Notes under the pieces: generated by a model
The model's input: the letters and a program-made list of their open reading frames with translations, nothing else
What the model was told of the DNA's origin: nothing
The model's database searches: none
Position numbers and translations under genes: made by a program
Origin: Allokutzneria sp. A3M-2-11 16
GTDB taxonomy: Bacteria; Actinomycetota; Actinomycetes; Mycobacteriales; Pseudonocardiaceae
Length of the DNA: 64,000 nucleotides
Assembly: GCF_024213555.1 (NCBI RefSeq)
Contig: NZ_JANAVO010000007.1
Location: 1 to 64,000 of the forward strand
Direction of reading: 5' to 3'
Shown here: in pieces, positions 34,861 to 43,207 of the stretch
Layout: each line of letters begins with the position of its first letter
How positions within the stretch are numbered: the first letter of the stretch is position 1

Positions 34861-35514
34861 TTGTCCGCGCATCTGGACCCCGTCCCCGGCCAGGCCGTCT
34901 ACTCACCGGCGATCCTGGCGATCTACAACACCGCCGTCCTGCGCGTCTCGCAACCACTGGCCTGGCGCTGCCCCAGCAGCCGGGTCGTCGCGCTGTACGA
35001 CGACCACGTCTCCACCGACCACCTCGACATCGGCGTCGGCACGGGCTACTTCCTCGACCGGTGCACCTACCCCGGTCCGCCCCGGCTCACGCTGCTCGAC
35101 ATGAACCGCAACTCCCTCGGCAAGGCAGCTCGCAGGCTGGCCAGGTACGCCCCGGAGCTCAAGCAGGGCAACGTGATGGAACCGCTGGACCTGCCAGAGG
35201 AGAGCTTCGGCTCGGTGGGGATGAACTGCCTGCTGCACTGCCTGCCCGGACGGTTCTCCGACAAGGCGGTGGTGTTCGAGAACATCAAGCCGTTGATGCG
35301 GCCGGGCGCGTGGGTCTTCGGCAGCACGGTGCTCGGGGCGCTGCCCGGCCACAACCTGTTCGGCAGGGCGATCCTGGCCAGCTACAACCGCAAGGGCATC
35401 TGGTGCAACCGCGAGGACGACCTGGCGGGCCTGGAAACCGCGCTGCGCCAGCACTTCGACGTCGTGCACGTCGACGTCGTCGGCGGCTCGGCGTTGTTCC
35501 GGGCTCAGCGGTAA
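34861..35514 (+). CDS. Class I SAM-dependent methyltransferase
   Basis: A 217-residue Rossmann methyltransferase. Motif I is LDIGVGTGYFLD, the acidic ribose-binding residue is in LTLLDMN, and NVMEPLDLPEESFGSV covers motifs II and III. It probably methylates a small-molecule O or N. The TTG at 34861 has AAAGGAG 6 bases upstream. Cotranscribed with the LuxR gene; likely a tailoring enzyme of the cluster. Confidence 0.85.
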   Translation: MSAHLDPVPGQAVYSPAILAIYNTAVLRVSQPLAWRCPSSRVVALYDDHVSTDHLDIGVGTGYFLDRCTYPGPPRLTLLDMNRNSLGKAARRLARYAPELKQGNVMEPLDLPEESFGSVGMNCLLHCLPGRFSDKAVVFENIKPLMRPGAWVFGSTVLGALPGHNLFGRAILASYNRKGIWCNREDDLAGLETALRQHFDVVHVDVVGGSALFRAQR

Positions 35515-35569
35515 GAGTTCTCGAACACCGCTTGGTGCCGCGCCCGCGGGTGGTTACCGTCCACCACCG

Positions 35570-38224
35570 ATGCTTCATGATCGCGCCACCGAGCTGGAGA
35601 CCATCGAGGCGGCGCTCGCCGATGTCCGAGCCGGGCAGCCGCGCGTCCTGATCATCGAGGGCGAGCCGGGGATCGGCAAGTCAGCGTTGCTGGACGTGCT
35701 GATCTCCGATGCCTACCGGTACGGGATGACCGTCGCCGCCGCCGCGGGCTACGAACGTGAACGGGATCGTCCGTTCGGTGTGGTGCGCGCGCTGTTCGGT
35801 CCCGCCTGGGAACCCTCGCTCGATCCGTACGGCTTCGTGGCCGCGCACGGGCCGCTGGTGATCGCCCTGGATGACGGGCACTGGGCGGACCCGCCCTCGC
35901 TGGACTGGTTGGCGCACCTCATCCGGCGCATCGAGGGGCTGCCCGTTCTGGTCGGGATCGCCACGCGCGGTGACCCGCTGCGCGAGAGCAAACGCCACCG
36001 GGCGAGCCAACTCCTCCGGCCAGGGCCGTTGACCTCGGCCGGTGTCGCGGCGCTGGTCACCGCCCGGCTGGGCGAGCCCGCAGCCGAGGAGTTCGCGCTC
36101 GCCTGCCGCACGGCGACCGGAGGGAACCCGCTGTTCCTCGACGAGCTGCTGCGGGAGCTGGTCACGGCCCGGGTGCGCCCGACCCTCGACGAGGCCGAGC
36201 GGATTCGGGACTTCGGGCCGGACACGATCGCCCGCCACGTCCGGCACCGGCTGGACGCCCGGGAGGAACGGGTGGCGGAAGCGATCGTCGTCCTCGGCGC
36301 GGACGCGGACCCCGAGGTGATCCCGGGTGTGGCGAACGTGCCGCGAGCGGAGACCGCGGAACTGCTGAACCGCTTGTCCGGCATGGGAATCCTCGTTCAC
36401 CCCATCACGCGCACGGCCGTCTACAACAACCTGCCGAGCGAACGGCGCGCGGAGCTGCACCGCAGGTCGGCCCAGGCGCTGCTGGCGCTGCACGCACCGG
36501 CGGCCCAGGTCGCCCGGCACGTCATGGCCCTCGGCAGTGGCGAACTCGACCACGCCGTGGACGTGCTGCGAACAGCCGCCTCGGACGCGATGGCCAAGGC
36601 GGAACCGGAGGCCGCGGCGGCGTTGCTGCGGCGCGCCACCGAGGAACGGCTGACGCCCGAGGAGTTCCAGCTCGTGCACCTGGAGCTCGGGGTGGCCGAA
36701 CAGCACTTCGACGGGGCCGCGGCGGTGCGCGACCTGACCGTGGCGATGATCGCCGCCACCGAGCCCGGCTCGCGCGCGGTCGTGGCGTCCCGGCTCGCCC
36801 AGACACTCGCGATGAGCGGCAGACCGGCCGAGGCCGTCACCGTGATCGAGAACGCGACCGCCGACGGCGTCGACGCCGACCGCCGCTGGTGGCTGGAAGC
36901 GGAACTGGTCGCGATCGCCTTGCTGCACAAGGAAACCCGGGACTTCGCCCGGCACCGGCTGGCCGCCATCGCCGACCAGGCCGCTGCGACCGACTTCGGC
37001 ACGGGCGTCGGCGGCCTGGCCGTGTCCGCGATGCTCGCCGCGCACGCCTCCTGGGTCACCCTCGACCGGCCCGCGACCATTCGGCTGGCCCGGCGGTGCA
37101 TGGCGCGCGGCGCGCTGTTCCGCGAGCCCTCCATCACCTACGTCTACGGAATGCTGGCCCTGGCCAGAGCCGGGGAACTCGACCTGGCCGCCGCGCAGCT
37201 CGGCGAAGTGCTCGCCCACGCGCAGCGAACGGGAACCCAGGTGCTGTACCTGGCGGCGGCCGCGTTCCGCTCCCACGTGAACCACATGCGCGGCCGTGTT
37301 CAGGACGCCCTCGACGACGCGCACATCGCCGTCAAGGACACCCCTCGGTGGCGGCCTTCGCTGCCGGTGCGCTTCGCCGCGCTCGTGGACGCGCTGGTGG
37401 AACGCGGCGAGCTGGACGCCGCCATGGACACGCTCGCCGAAGCCGGACTGACCGGCCCGCTGCCCGACCAGATGCAGATCGACATCGTGTTGGCGGCCCG
37501 GGGACGACTGCGGATGGCTCGCGGTGACCTCGAAGGCGCGCTCGCCGACTTCGACCAGTGCGGCAGGCTGCTGGCCAGGCTCGGCGTCGTCAATCCGGCG
37601 GTCCAGCCGTGGCGTTCGGAGGCCGCGATCGTCAACCAGCTGCTCGGTCGCGGGCCGGAGGCGGAGGAGCTGGTCACGGAGGAACTCCGGCTCGCACGCC
37701 AGTGGGGCGCCCCGCGCTGCCTCGGCATCGCGTTGCAGGCAGCGGGAATCATCCGCGGCGACGTCGACCTGCTCAGCGAGGCGGTCTCCGTGCTCAGCGG
37801 CTCCGGCGCCGAACTGGACGCGGCCAAGGCGCACCTGGAGCTGGGGCGCGCACGCGCCCGTGCCGGGAACCTCGCCGAGGCGCGGAAGGAACTCAAGACC
37901 GCCTTGACGCTCTCCCAGCACTGCGGGGCGACCCGCGTCGCCGAGCAGTCCTACCAGGAACTGATCAAGGCCGGGGCGAAGCCGAGAACGGTGGCGCACA
38001 CCGGGATCAGCGCACTCACCTCAGCCGAGTGGCAGGTCGCCCGGCTGACCGCGAGCGGTATGCGCAACCAGGACGTCGCGCAGACGCTGTTCGTCACGCG
38101 GCGAACCGTCGAGCTGCACCTGACGAGCATCTACCGCAAGCTCGCCGTGCCGGGCCGGGCCGCGCTGACCGCCGCGCTGCACCAGGCCGAACAGCGCGGC
38201 GACGCCTCGGACGTCAGCGGGTGA
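35570..38224 (+). CDS. LAL-type (large ATP-binding LuxR) transcriptional regulator
   Basis: An 884-residue protein with Walker A GEPGIGKSALL near residue 30, Walker B VIALDDGHWAD, a long helical TPR-like middle and a C-terminal LuxR helix-turn-helix (LTSAEWQVARLTASGMRNQD and TVELHLTSIYRKL). LAL proteins often activate secondary-metabolite clusters. It starts 55 bases past the methyltransferase and could be an extra regulator of the cluster at 27-35 kb. Confidence 0.9.
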   Translation: MLHDRATELETIEAALADVRAGQPRVLIIEGEPGIGKSALLDVLISDAYRYGMTVAAAAGYERERDRPFGVVRALFGPAWEPSLDPYGFVAAHGPLVIALDDGHWADPPSLDWLAHLIRRIEGLPVLVGIATRGDPLRESKRHRASQLLRPGPLTSAGVAALVTARLGEPAAEEFALACRTATGGNPLFLDELLRELVTARVRPTLDEAERIRDFGPDTIARHVRHRLDAREERVAEAIVVLGADADPEVIPGVANVPRAETAELLNRLSGMGILVHPITRTAVYNNLPSERRAELHRRSAQALLALHAPAAQVARHVMALGSGELDHAVDVLRTAASDAMAKAEPEAAAALLRRATEERLTPEEFQLVHLELGVAEQHFDGAAAVRDLTVAMIAATEPGSRAVVASRLAQTLAMSGRPAEAVTVIENATADGVDADRRWWLEAELVAIALLHKETRDFARHRLAAIADQAAATDFGTGVGGLAVSAMLAAHASWVTLDRPATIRLARRCMARGALFREPSITYVYGMLALARAGELDLAAAQLGEVLAHAQRTGTQVLYLAAAAFRSHVNHMRGRVQDALDDAHIAVKDTPRWRPSLPVRFAALVDALVERGELDAAMDTLAEAGLTGPLPDQMQIDIVLAARGRLRMARGDLEGALADFDQCGRLLARLGVVNPAVQPWRSEAAIVNQLLGRGPEAEELVTEELRLARQWGAPRCLGIALQAAGIIRGDVDLLSEAVSVLSGSGAELDAAKAHLELGRARARAGNLAEARKELKTALTLSQHCGATRVAEQSYQELIKAGAKPRTVAHTGISALTSAEWQVARLTASGMRNQDVAQTLFVTRRTVELHLTSIYRKLAVPGRAALTAALHQAEQRGDASDVSG

Positions 38225-38505
38225 TGCGCGCCGTGACGCTCACCGAGCAGCGCCGGGAACTGTTGGCGGGTCGCGTGCCCGCGCTCGACCAACTGCTGTC
38301 CGCGCTCACAGTCGTACGCGACGCCGCCAAGACTTTGTTTCGGGGGCGAGTGCGAGGGGCGTTGCGATCGCCGGTGCACAGCGGAGCGGACATCGGCGAT
38401 CGGTGGTCGCGCGTCCTGGTGTCGATCCAGGTGTCCCGGAGATATGAGCTCCGGGTGGCCGCCGGGCCCCGCGCGCGGGTGACCGTCCACAGGGGACAGT
38501 CACAG
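38225..38505. other. Region between the LAL gene and the tRNA array
   Basis: About 280 bases. A plus-strand open frame runs through it, but it continues as the antisense of the tRNA genes and has no recognisable protein, so no gene is called. GC-rich dyads near 38460-38475 may end the minus-strand tRNA transcript. Confidence 0.35.
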
Positions 38506-38578
38506 TCGTCCCGCCAGGACTCGAACCTGGGGCCTTCCGCATGTCGGGCGGACGCTCTGCCTGCTGAGCTACGGGACG
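38506..38578 (-). tRNA. tRNA-Val (anticodon GAC), with C at position 33
   Basis: A 73-base cloverleaf with a perfect 7-bp acceptor stem apart from the discriminator A, D stem GCTC/GAGC, anticodon stem TCCGC/GCGGA and T arm CCAGG-TTCGAGT-CCTGG. The anticodon loop reads CCGACAT, giving anticodon GAC but C instead of the near-universal U at position 33, so it may be weakly functional or a decaying extra copy. CCA is not encoded. Confidence 0.75.
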
Positions 38579-38586
38579 TCGGGTGG

Positions 38587-38659
38587 TGCGCGTGCCAGGA
38601 CTCGAACCTGGGACCTCCCCGATGTGAACGGGGTGCTCTCGCCGCTGAGCCACACGCGC
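38587..38659 (-). tRNA. tRNA-Val (anticodon CAC)
   Basis: A 73-base cloverleaf: acceptor GCGCGTG/CACGCGC, anticodon stem CCCCG/CGGGG with loop TTCACAT, T arm CCAGG-TTCGAGT-CCTGG. Discriminator A followed by encoded CCA. Nine bases from the neighbouring tRNA-Val. Confidence 0.93.
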
Positions 38660-38665
38660 GGACCG

Positions 38666-38757
38666 CGGAGGATGCAGGATTCGAACCTGCGCGGGCGCTC
38701 TTCACGCCCGACCACCGTTTTCGAGACGGCTGCCTTCCCGGACTCGGCCAATCCTCC
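38666..38757 (-). tRNA. tRNA-Ser (anticodon CGA)
   Basis: A class II tRNA of about 92 bases with acceptor GGAGGAT/ATCCTCC, anticodon loop CTCGAAA and a long variable arm rich in GGGCG/CGCCC. Discriminator G, as usual for Ser. Confidence 0.93.
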
Positions 38758-38793
38758 TTGCACGGCAACGGTTTACCGCCGTCGCTGTACCCG

Positions 38794-38863
38794 TCGAGGC
38801 GCCAGGAGTCGAACCCGGGCCGGACGCTTCATCAGAGCGCCGTACGAACCGTCGTACACCTCG
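38794..38863 (-). tRNA. Atypical tRNA-like gene (anticodon GAT, Ile-like)
   Basis: A 70-base element with acceptor CGAGGTG/CGCCTCG, anticodon stem GCGCT/AGCGT, loop CTGATGA (anticodon GAT) and T arm CCGGG-TTCGACT-CCTGG. The D region does not form the usual four-base D stem; instead TACGA/TCGTA could pair around a four-base loop. It is either a degenerate tRNA or a specialised one. Confidence 0.55.
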
Positions 38864-38871
38864 TTGTCGCG

Positions 38872-38962
38872 CGGAGGGCGCGCGGTTCGAACGCGCGCCG
38901 GGACTACTCGTCCCGGATCTCGGATTAGCACTCCGGTGCCTTACCAGCTCGGCCAGCCCTCC
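38872..38962 (-). tRNA. tRNA-Ser (anticodon GCT)
   Basis: A class II tRNA of about 91 bases. Acceptor GGAGGGC/GCCCTCC, anticodon loop GTGCTAA, long variable arm GGGAC/GTCCC, T loop TTCGAAC, discriminator G. Confidence 0.9.
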
Positions 38963-38976
38963 ATAGTCGTGCTCAG

Positions 38977-39060
38977 TGGTGGAGGAGGGAGTCGAACCCC
39001 CTGTGCCGCAAGGGCTCCCGGGTTACAGCCGGGCGGGGCTCCAACAGCCCCATCTCCACC
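38977..39060 (-). tRNA. tRNA-Tyr (anticodon GTA)
   Basis: A class II tRNA of 84 bases with acceptor GGTGGAG/CTCCACC, anticodon stem CCCGG/CCGGG with loop CTGTAAC, a short extra arm and T arm GGGGG-TTCGACT-CCCTC. First tRNA of the minus-strand array, downstream of the terminator of the 39-codon gene. Confidence 0.92.
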
Positions 39061-39116
39061 GTGGCGATGTCTGCTCCGCTATGCACATGTCAATGAACCG
39101 AATGTCGGGTACGCAG

Positions 39117-39156
39117 AACAAAGAAAGCCGCCCGGATCGGTTCCCCGATGGGCGGC
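39117..39156 (-). terminator. Intrinsic terminator of the 39-codon gene
   Basis: On the minus strand a hairpin GCCGCCC...GGGCGGC (39127-39156), with further pairing inside, is followed by TTTCTTTGTT. It begins 20 bases past the stop of the small gene and separates it from the tRNA array. Confidence 0.8.
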
Positions 39157-39175
39157 TCCCTGGACATGACCCCTA

Positions 39176-39295
39176 CTAGGTCATGGCGGGGAGCCGTTCC
39201 TGCTGGGACAAGCGACTGATGTCATACGACGGGCACACGTCGACGACGACGGCGGGCACGTACTGCCGCCCCGTCCCTCGCTTCCGCATGTCCAT
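39176..39295 (-). CDS. 39-residue peptide gene with full expression signals
   Basis: ATG at 39295 with AGGAG 8 bases upstream. The product begins MDMRKRGTGRQYVPAVVVDV, then has a Cys-Pro pair and a Ser/Gln/Arg-rich C-terminal half ending LPAMT. It has one Cys, a hydrophobic core (residues 13-20) and a basic N-terminus. A consensus-like promoter and an intrinsic terminator frame it. No family is recognised; it could be a regulatory small protein, a toxin-like peptide or a modified-peptide precursor, although no modifying enzyme is adjacent. Confidence 0.65.
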   Translation of the reverse strand: MDMRKRGTGRQYVPAVVVDVCPSYDISRLSQQERLPAMT

Positions 39296-39327
39296 CGCAG
39301 TTTCTCCTCGGTTGCTTGTGTGGATCC

Positions 39328-39356
39328 ATCATCACCGGCGAGTCCGCACGCGTCAA
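39328..39356 (-). promoter_or_regulatory. Promoter of the 39-codon gene
   Basis: On the minus strand TTGACG (39351-39356), a 17-base spacer and GATGAT (39328-39333) form a good housekeeping-sigma promoter, about 25 bases before the presumed ribosome site. Confidence 0.6.
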
Positions 39357-39510
39357 CGCGTTTATTCCGCTCGCGCGTCCACAATGGACCAGCGCCGGTG
39401 CGCGCGCGGACATGACGATTCCACGCGTAGTGCCCCACATCACCTTCGTGCAGTGCCGAAAGCCCTACTGCCGCAAGCACAACCCGGTGCGAATCAGTGA
39501 GCATGATCGC

Positions 39511-40695
39511 GTGGCCCTCTCCCGGTACCGGCAGGTGCTCGCCCTGCCGGGCGTGCTGCGCCTGCTGCTGATCGCCCTGTTCGCCCGCGTCCCCGGGGCC
39601 GCGGTCAGCGTGGCGGTCACGATGCACGTGGTGCTCACGCTGAAGCAGGGCTACGGCGCGGCCGGGCTGGTGATCGCCTTCGTCACGATCGGCATGACGC
39701 TGAGCGGGCCGCTCTTCGGCCGCCTGGTCGACCGCCGTGGCCTGCGCCTGACGCTGGCGATCACCACGATCGGCGAGGCCACCTTCTGGTTCGTCGCGCC
39801 GTCGCTGCCCTACTCCTCGTTGCTGGGCACCGCCCTGCTCGGCGGGTTCCTGACGCTGCCGGTCGGCGCAACCTCGCGCCAGGCGCTGATCGCGATCGTG
39901 CCGCCGGAGCACCGCAAGGCCGCGTTCTCGCTGGACTCGATCATCGGCGAGGTCAGCTTCATGCTCGGCCCGGCGCTCGGCGTGCTGCTGGCCACGCAGG
40001 TCTCCACCACGGTCGCGATGGTGGCCATCGGCGGTGGTCTGGTGCTCACCGGGGCGGCGATGTTCCTGGTCGACCCGCCGATCCGGTCCGAGGAGAACTC
40101 CGGCCCGGCGCACCCGGTCCCGCGCGCGCAGTGGCTGACCGGGGAGCTGGTCGGCGCGCTCGTGATCACCGCGGGCGCGACCCTGGTCCTCGCCGGGACG
40201 GACGTCGCGATCATCGCCAGCCTCCAGCTCCACGGGCAGGCGTCCTGGACCGGCGCCGTGGTCGTCGTGTGGTGCCTGGTCTCGCTGCTCGGCGGTTTCG
40301 TCTACGGCGCCATGACCAGGGCGGTCTCGCCGTTGGGGTTGATGGGGATGATGGGACTGCTGACCATCCCGATCGGACTCGCCACCGACTGGTGGTGGCT
40401 GTGCCTGGCGATCGTGCCCGCGGGCGCGCTGTGCGCCCCGGTGCTGGTCGCGATCTCGGACTGGATCAGCCGTCTGGCCCCCGAGGCGGTGCGCGGCGAG
40501 GTGATGGGTCTCCAGCAGTCCGCGCTCACCCTCGGCAGCGCGATGGGCGCGCCGGTCGTCGGCGCGGTGATGGACGCGACCTCACCCGCCATGGGCTTCG
40601 CGGCCGCGGGCGGCCTCGCCGTGGTTGTCGCCGTGGTGCTGCTGTTCCGGCGTTCGCGCGTGGCGGAGCCGATGTCGTTGACGGCACGACTGTAA
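39511..40695 (+). CDS. MFS transporter
   Basis: About 394 residues with about 12 hydrophobic helices. GRLVDRRGLR is the loop 2-3 MFS motif, and a second related loop occurs midway. It is probably a small-molecule exporter. The start is uncertain: GTG 39511 is used because it gives the normal short N-terminus; the frame is open to 39316 without a good ribosome site. The deacetylase-methyltransferase gene follows after 15 bases. Confidence 0.85.
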   Translation: MALSRYRQVLALPGVLRLLLIALFARVPGAAVSVAVTMHVVLTLKQGYGAAGLVIAFVTIGMTLSGPLFGRLVDRRGLRLTLAITTIGEATFWFVAPSLPYSSLLGTALLGGFLTLPVGATSRQALIAIVPPEHRKAAFSLDSIIGEVSFMLGPALGVLLATQVSTTVAMVAIGGGLVLTGAAMFLVDPPIRSEENSGPAHPVPRAQWLTGELVGALVITAGATLVLAGTDVAIIASLQLHGQASWTGAVVVVWCLVSLLGGFVYGAMTRAVSPLGLMGMMGLLTIPIGLATDWWWLCLAIVPAGALCAPVLVAISDWISRLAPEAVRGEVMGLQQSALTLGSAMGAPVVGAVMDATSPAMGFAAAGGLAVVVAVVLLFRRSRVAEPMSLTARL

Positions 40696-40710
40696 GAGGG
40701 AGACACGGGC

Positions 40711-41997
40711 TTGACGGCGCTTGAGGAACAGTGGACGAACCAGTTGCGGCTGCGGGATCTGCCGGTGTTCCAGCCCGGCGACTACCGCACGGTCGTGGCG
40801 GTCGCGGCGCATCCCGATGACGAAACCCTTGGGGCGAGCGGATGTATGCAGGCCCTGCACGCCGCCGGATGCGCGGTGACGCTCGTCGTCGCCTCCGACG
40901 GCGAGGCGGCGTTTCCGAACCTGGGAGCCGAAGCCAGGTCGGAACTGGGACGCGTGCGGCGCGCGGAACTCACGGAAGCGTTGCGGCTTCAAGAACTCAG
41001 CGATGTGCGGGTGCACTGGCTCGGATTGCCCGACTCCGGACTCGCCGAGCACACGGGCGAACTCGTGGCCCTGCTGCGCGAACTGCTGGCGGGCGCCGAC
41101 TGCTGCCTGCTCCCGTGGCCCGGCGACCCCCATCCTGATCACCAGGCGGTGGCCGAGGCGGTGCTGGCCGCCGCGCCGGTGACTGCGCACCGGTGGTCCT
41201 ATCCGATCTGGATGTGGCATTGGATGCGCCACGACGACGCCGAGGTGCCGTGGGAGCTGGCCCACCGGTATCCGTTGTCCAAGGACCAGCGGTCGCGGAA
41301 GTCCGCCGCGGTACTGGCTTTCCGGTCACAGCTCACCGATGGCCCCGATGGTTCGCCGCCGATCCTGCCCGCCGACGTGCTTGAGCACTTCGACCGCGAG
41401 TCCGAGGTGCTGTTCCGGGAGCCGCGGCGGCAGACGGCCCCGGTGGAGAGGTTCGCCGAGCTCTACGCCGGAGACGCCGATCCCTGGTCCGGCGCGACGA
41501 GATGGTACGAACGACGCAAGCGGGCGCTTCTGATGGCGAGCCTGCCTAGCGAGCGGTACGGCACGGTGGTCGAACCCGCCTGCGGGACCGGGCTTCTCAC
41601 GGCGGAACTGGCTCAGCGCTGCGACCGGCTGTTCGCCTTCGACGTAGTGCCCGACGCGGTGGCCGCCGCCCGGAAACGGCTCACCGGCGCGGACAACGTT
41701 CACCTCGAACAGGCGTCGCTGCCGGACGGTTTTCCCTCGGCCCCCTGCGATCTGGTCGTGCTCAGCGAAATCCTCTACTACCTCGACGACCGCGATCTCG
41801 ACTCCGTGCTCGATCGGGTCGTCGCCGCCTTGCGACCCGGCGGCGAGGTCGCCGCCGTGCACTGGCGGCCTTGGGCACCGGAGGCTCCCCGCGACGGAGC
41901 CGCCGCCCATCGCCGCCTGATCGCGCGGCCGGAGCTGGAGACGCTGGTGGATCACGTCGACGACGAGTTCCTGCTGTGCGTGCTGAGGCGCGGTTGA
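40711..41997 (+). CDS. PIG-L deacetylase fused to SAM methyltransferase
   Basis: A 428-residue fusion. Residues 1-210 are a zinc-dependent N-acetyl-sugar deacetylase of the PIG-L/MshB family (VAAHPDDETLGASG; DPHPDHQAV). Residues 240-428 are a nodulation-protein-S-like class I methyltransferase (VVEPACGTGLLTAEL; LSEILYYL). The TTG at 40711 has GGGAG 8 bases upstream. Overlap with the following glycosyltransferase suggests a joint role in modifying an aminosugar conjugate. Confidence 0.9.
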   Translation: MTALEEQWTNQLRLRDLPVFQPGDYRTVVAVAAHPDDETLGASGCMQALHAAGCAVTLVVASDGEAAFPNLGAEARSELGRVRRAELTEALRLQELSDVRVHWLGLPDSGLAEHTGELVALLRELLAGADCCLLPWPGDPHPDHQAVAEAVLAAAPVTAHRWSYPIWMWHWMRHDDAEVPWELAHRYPLSKDQRSRKSAAVLAFRSQLTDGPDGSPPILPADVLEHFDRESEVLFREPRRQTAPVERFAELYAGDADPWSGATRWYERRKRALLMASLPSERYGTVVEPACGTGLLTAELAQRCDRLFAFDVVPDAVAAARKRLTGADNVHLEQASLPDGFPSAPCDLVVLSEILYYLDDRDLDSVLDRVVAALRPGGEVAAVHWRPWAPEAPRDGAAAHRRLIARPELETLVDHVDDEFLLCVLRRG

Positions 41998-42755
41998 TCA
42001 CCGGTGTCGCGGTGGTCGTGCCCGCCCACAACGAAGAGGGCTCGATCGGCGCGTGCCTCGACGGACTGCTGGAGGCGTTTTCCCTTGTGCCACCGGCAAT
42101 CCGCACGAGCATCGTCGTCGTGCTCGACCGGTGTGACGACCGCACCGCCCCGCTGGTCCACGCGCACGCGGCAGGTGCCGAAACGCTGGTCGACCGGCGG
42201 GGGCGACCGTTGGGCTCCCTGCGCGACCGCGGGGCGCGACACGCGATCGCCCGCCTGGCCCGGCCCGCCGCCCAGACCTGGTTGCTGCACACCGACGCCG
42301 ATTCGGTCGTGCCCCGGGACTGGGTGCGCGCCCACCTCCGGCACGCGGAGCTGGGCGCGCACGCCGTCGCCGGGCTCACCGAGATCGCCGACTGGGCCAG
42401 CCACGACGACCGGACGCGCCGCCGCTACGAGCGAATGGTCAGCGAGTTGATCCGCGGTGACGGCCACGACCACGTGTACGGAGCCAACCTCGGTGTTCGC
42501 GCCGACGCCTACCTGCGCGTCGGCGGGTTCCCGCCGCTGTCCACGGGCGAGGACCACGCGCTGTGGACCCGGCTGAACCAGGCGGGCTGTCCGCTGGCGA
42601 AGCCGACCGAATCGCCGGTCCGGACCAGTTCCCGGGTGCGCGGACGCGCCTCCGGCGGCCTCGCCGACCTCCTCAGGTCGATCAGCGCCGAACGATCTCG
42701 GCCAGGTGACGCAGCGAGTTGCCGAGGTGTTCCGGGCCGAACGGCGGGAAGTTGA
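41994..42755 (+). CDS. Family 2 glycosyltransferase
   Basis: About 253 residues. VVVPAHNEEGSIGACLDGLL is the nucleotide-sugar fold, HTDADSVVP the DxD-type metal site, and GGFPPLSTGEDHALW the catalytic region. The TTG at 41994 overlaps the previous stop (TTGA), indicating coupling. The 3' end overlaps the convergent SRPBCC gene by 74 bases, unusually long, so the true C-terminus may be shifted. Confidence 0.82.
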   Translation: MITGVAVVVPAHNEEGSIGACLDGLLEAFSLVPPAIRTSIVVVLDRCDDRTAPLVHAHAAGAETLVDRRGRPLGSLRDRGARHAIARLARPAAQTWLLHTDADSVVPRDWVRAHLRHAELGAHAVAGLTEIADWASHDDRTRRRYERMVSELIRGDGHDHVYGANLGVRADAYLRVGGFPPLSTGEDHALWTRLNQAGCPLAKPTESPVRTSSRVRGRASGGLADLLRSISAERSRPGDAASCRGVPGRTAGS

Positions 42756-43164
42756 GGTACTCCCGGACGGACTGCGGCACCGCGGACCAGTCGTAGGTGA
42801 GCGTGACCGCGGTCTCGGACGGGCCCAGTGGCGCGAGGTCGTAACGCCAGAACCAGCCGCCGAACGCCAGCTCACCGCCGCCCTTGTCGTACCCGGTCAG
42901 CCAGCCGATGGCGCGGGGCGGGTCGATCACGTGGACCTTGTTGACCACCTGGTAGTCACCGTCCGGGTGGCCGGAGTGGTACATGTCCATCCGGAAGGTC
43001 TGCTCCACCTCGGTCAGCGGGGTCCGGTCGACGCATTCCTGCACCCAGCCGGTGCCGTCGATCGACGCATGGGTCGTCGGGTCCGCCAGCACCGCGAACA
43101 CCCGCGCGGCGGGCACGGCGAAGGTCAGGGTGGCGCTCACGTTCTCCTGGTCCACGGCGTGCAC
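42682..43164 (-). CDS. SRPBCC family protein
   Basis: A 160-residue START-like protein (ATLTFAVPAARVFAVLADPT; VTLTYDWSAVP; C-terminal helix LGNSLRHLAEIV). Ligand unknown. Two starts are possible (GTG 43164 or GTG 43140), neither with an ideal ribosome site. Convergent with the glycosyltransferase. Confidence 0.8.
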   Translation of the reverse strand: MHAVDQENVSATLTFAVPAARVFAVLADPTTHASIDGTGWVQECVDRTPLTEVEQTFRMDMYHSGHPDGDYQVVNKVHVIDPPRAIGWLTGYDKGGGELAFGGWFWRYDLAPLGPSETAVTLTYDWSAVPQSVREYLNFPPFGPEHLGNSLRHLAEIVRR

Positions 43165-43207
43165 GTTCCCCGCCCCGCATCAAGCACGTCAAGTGCCGCG
43201 CGTCGGC

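Noticed and set aside
37558-38928. Long plus-strand frame ending in peptides such as SRQDSNLGP
   Set aside because: These peptides are the typical antisense translation of tRNA genes; the first half overlaps the LAL gene in the wrong frame.
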